A stretch of 45,922 bases of DNA from Chlorokybus atmophyticus (lineage: Eukaryota; Streptophyta; Chlorokybophyceae; Chlorokybales; Chlorokybaceae): the NCBI GenBank assembly GCA_009103225.1, contig RHPI01000777.1:169638-215559 (forward strand), given 5' to 3'. Shown here piece by piece: positions 45,359-45,922 of the stretch. A program made the position numbers and the translations under genes. The notes under the pieces are model-generated. The model worked only from the letters and a program-made list of their open reading frames with translations. It was not told the DNA's origin and made no database searches. Within the stretch, counting starts at the first letter, position 1. The number at the start of each line of letters is the position of its first letter.

Positions 45359-45922
45359 TCAAGCCTCATAGTTCCCTGACACAGGAGGGTAGTCACAGCG
45401 CATATCCATTGTTTCAATCATGAGACGCCCTATGCACTCCGCCATTGCGGGAGGAACTGCATTCGCTATGGAAACGGCCGAGGTCATCCATGGCACTCCC
45501 AGCGCTGTCTGCCACGCAGCAATGCCGCCCCTGGTGCTTGGAAGGCCATAGACCGGGTACATCTGCTGTGGCGCGTTTGATGTCACGATTGTCTTCTTCG
45601 CGCTAGCGGACAGGTGCGGCGATAGCAGTCCAACTGCCTTGCCCGCGTGCGAGCAGCGTGCTGGTGGGGTAGCTACCACTGGCTGTGTCTCAAACAGACG
45701 GTGTCGGAAAGTTGATAGGCCAAACATCGTGCCACAAAGGGACAGATTGGGTCTGAATGAGGAAGCTGCTCCTGGCACATTCTCAATCACAAACTTGACC
45801 TGGCTTGCAAGCAGCAGACGTCGGACGAGCGGTATCATATCCTGGTGTCTCCAGGATGTGCCATGTGCCGCCCGTTGAGGTGCCGGGATAGCACCTGAAT
45901 AGGCCTGGCATGGTGGACTGGC
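45359..45922 (-). CDS. DNA (cytosine-5) methyltransferase, C-terminal part (cut by window end)
   Basis: One open frame from the window edge to a TGA at 45359, 187 residues seen. It starts in motif IV, SPPCQAYSG, whose Cys attacks cytosine C6. Motif VI, FVIENVPGA, follows, then LCGTMFGLSTFRHRLFE (motif VIII-like Arg pair), a short variable region of ~50 residues where target recognition would lie, WQTALGVPWMT, and motif X-like ANAVPPAMAECIG. It transfers methyl from S-adenosylmethionine to cytosine C5. The compact spacing, tiny recognition region and PWMT...AVPPA ending resemble bacteriophage and bacterial enzymes rather than MET1/DNMT or chromomethylases. No chromodomain or BAH is seen in the visible part. 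It converges on the transposase gene. The N-terminus with motif I is outside the window. Confidence 0.85.
   Translation of the reverse strand, partial: ASPPCQAYSGAIPAPQRAAHGTSWRHQDMIPLVRRLLLASQVKFVIENVPGAASSFRPNLSLCGTMFGLSTFRHRLFETQPVVATPPARCSHAGKAVGLLSPHLSASAKKTIVTSNAPQQMYPVYGLPSTRGGIAAWQTALGVPWMTSAVSIANAVPPAMAECIGRLMIETMDMRCDYPPVSGNYEA

Noticed and set aside
1-45922. tRNA, rRNA or CRISPR features
   Set aside because: No cloverleaf with a T-loop consensus, no rRNA-like block and no spaced repeat array was seen by eye; a tRNAscan or Rfam run would be needed to exclude small RNAs.

Overview
This is nuclear DNA from a eukaryote, most likely a green alga. Genes are split by short GT-AG introns of roughly 50-240 bp, with phases that agree across exon models. 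The window also carries a DIRS-order retrotransposon of the PAT/Kangaroo type (described from Volvox), a chromodomain Ty3/gypsy LTR element, a long XYPPX-tail protein and many GA/GC/GTGC microsatellites. The lineage is an inference; nothing here fixes the species. Two assembly gaps (12907-12980 and 25482-25587) both sit inside poly-G runs.

Layout. 1-1.9 kb is low-complexity DNA. 1.9-3.6 kb (minus) holds a broken armadillo-repeat gene with coiled-coil segments upstream of the repeats. 5.4-7.7 kb (plus) holds NHL-repeat and BTB/BACK exons with several frame breaks. 9.3-10.3 kb (plus) is an intact 5-exon gene for a 139-residue zinc-ribbon/XYPPX/membrane protein. 10.55-10.74 kb is a small foldback (MITE-like) element. 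13.5-16.9 kb (minus) is an intact 11-exon gene for a 709-residue class A flavoprotein monooxygenase. 19.2-20.2 kb (minus) is a fossil pogo-type transposase.

The right half is mostly mobile DNA. 23.7-31.4 kb is a near full-length Kangaroo-like element. Its split direct repeats read A1 - ORFs - B1 - A2 - B2 on the minus strand, and its tyrosine recombinase lies on the opposite strand to ORF1 and RT/RNase H. 32.6-39.7 kb is a 7071-bp chromodomain LTR retrotransposon with a 5-bp target duplication, a polypurine tract and a tRNA primer site. It is decayed and inserted into an older reading frame. 40.6-45.9 kb is the most unusual part: an intact 186-residue coiled-coil gene (minus) and a Plavaka-type (CACTA superfamily) transposase with a zinc finger (plus) diverge from an intergenic region with six copies of a palindromic GGTACCATT-type motif. 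A compact, phage-like DNA cytosine-5 methyltransferase (minus, cut by the window end) converges on the transposase. Whether these three genes form one mobile unit is the best open question here.

The host genes with complete open models (monooxygenase, zinc-ribbon protein, coiled-coil protein) contrast with the repeat-domain and transposon genes, which carry frameshifts and stops. The breaks therefore look mostly like real decay, although several fall at homopolymers and could be consensus errors.
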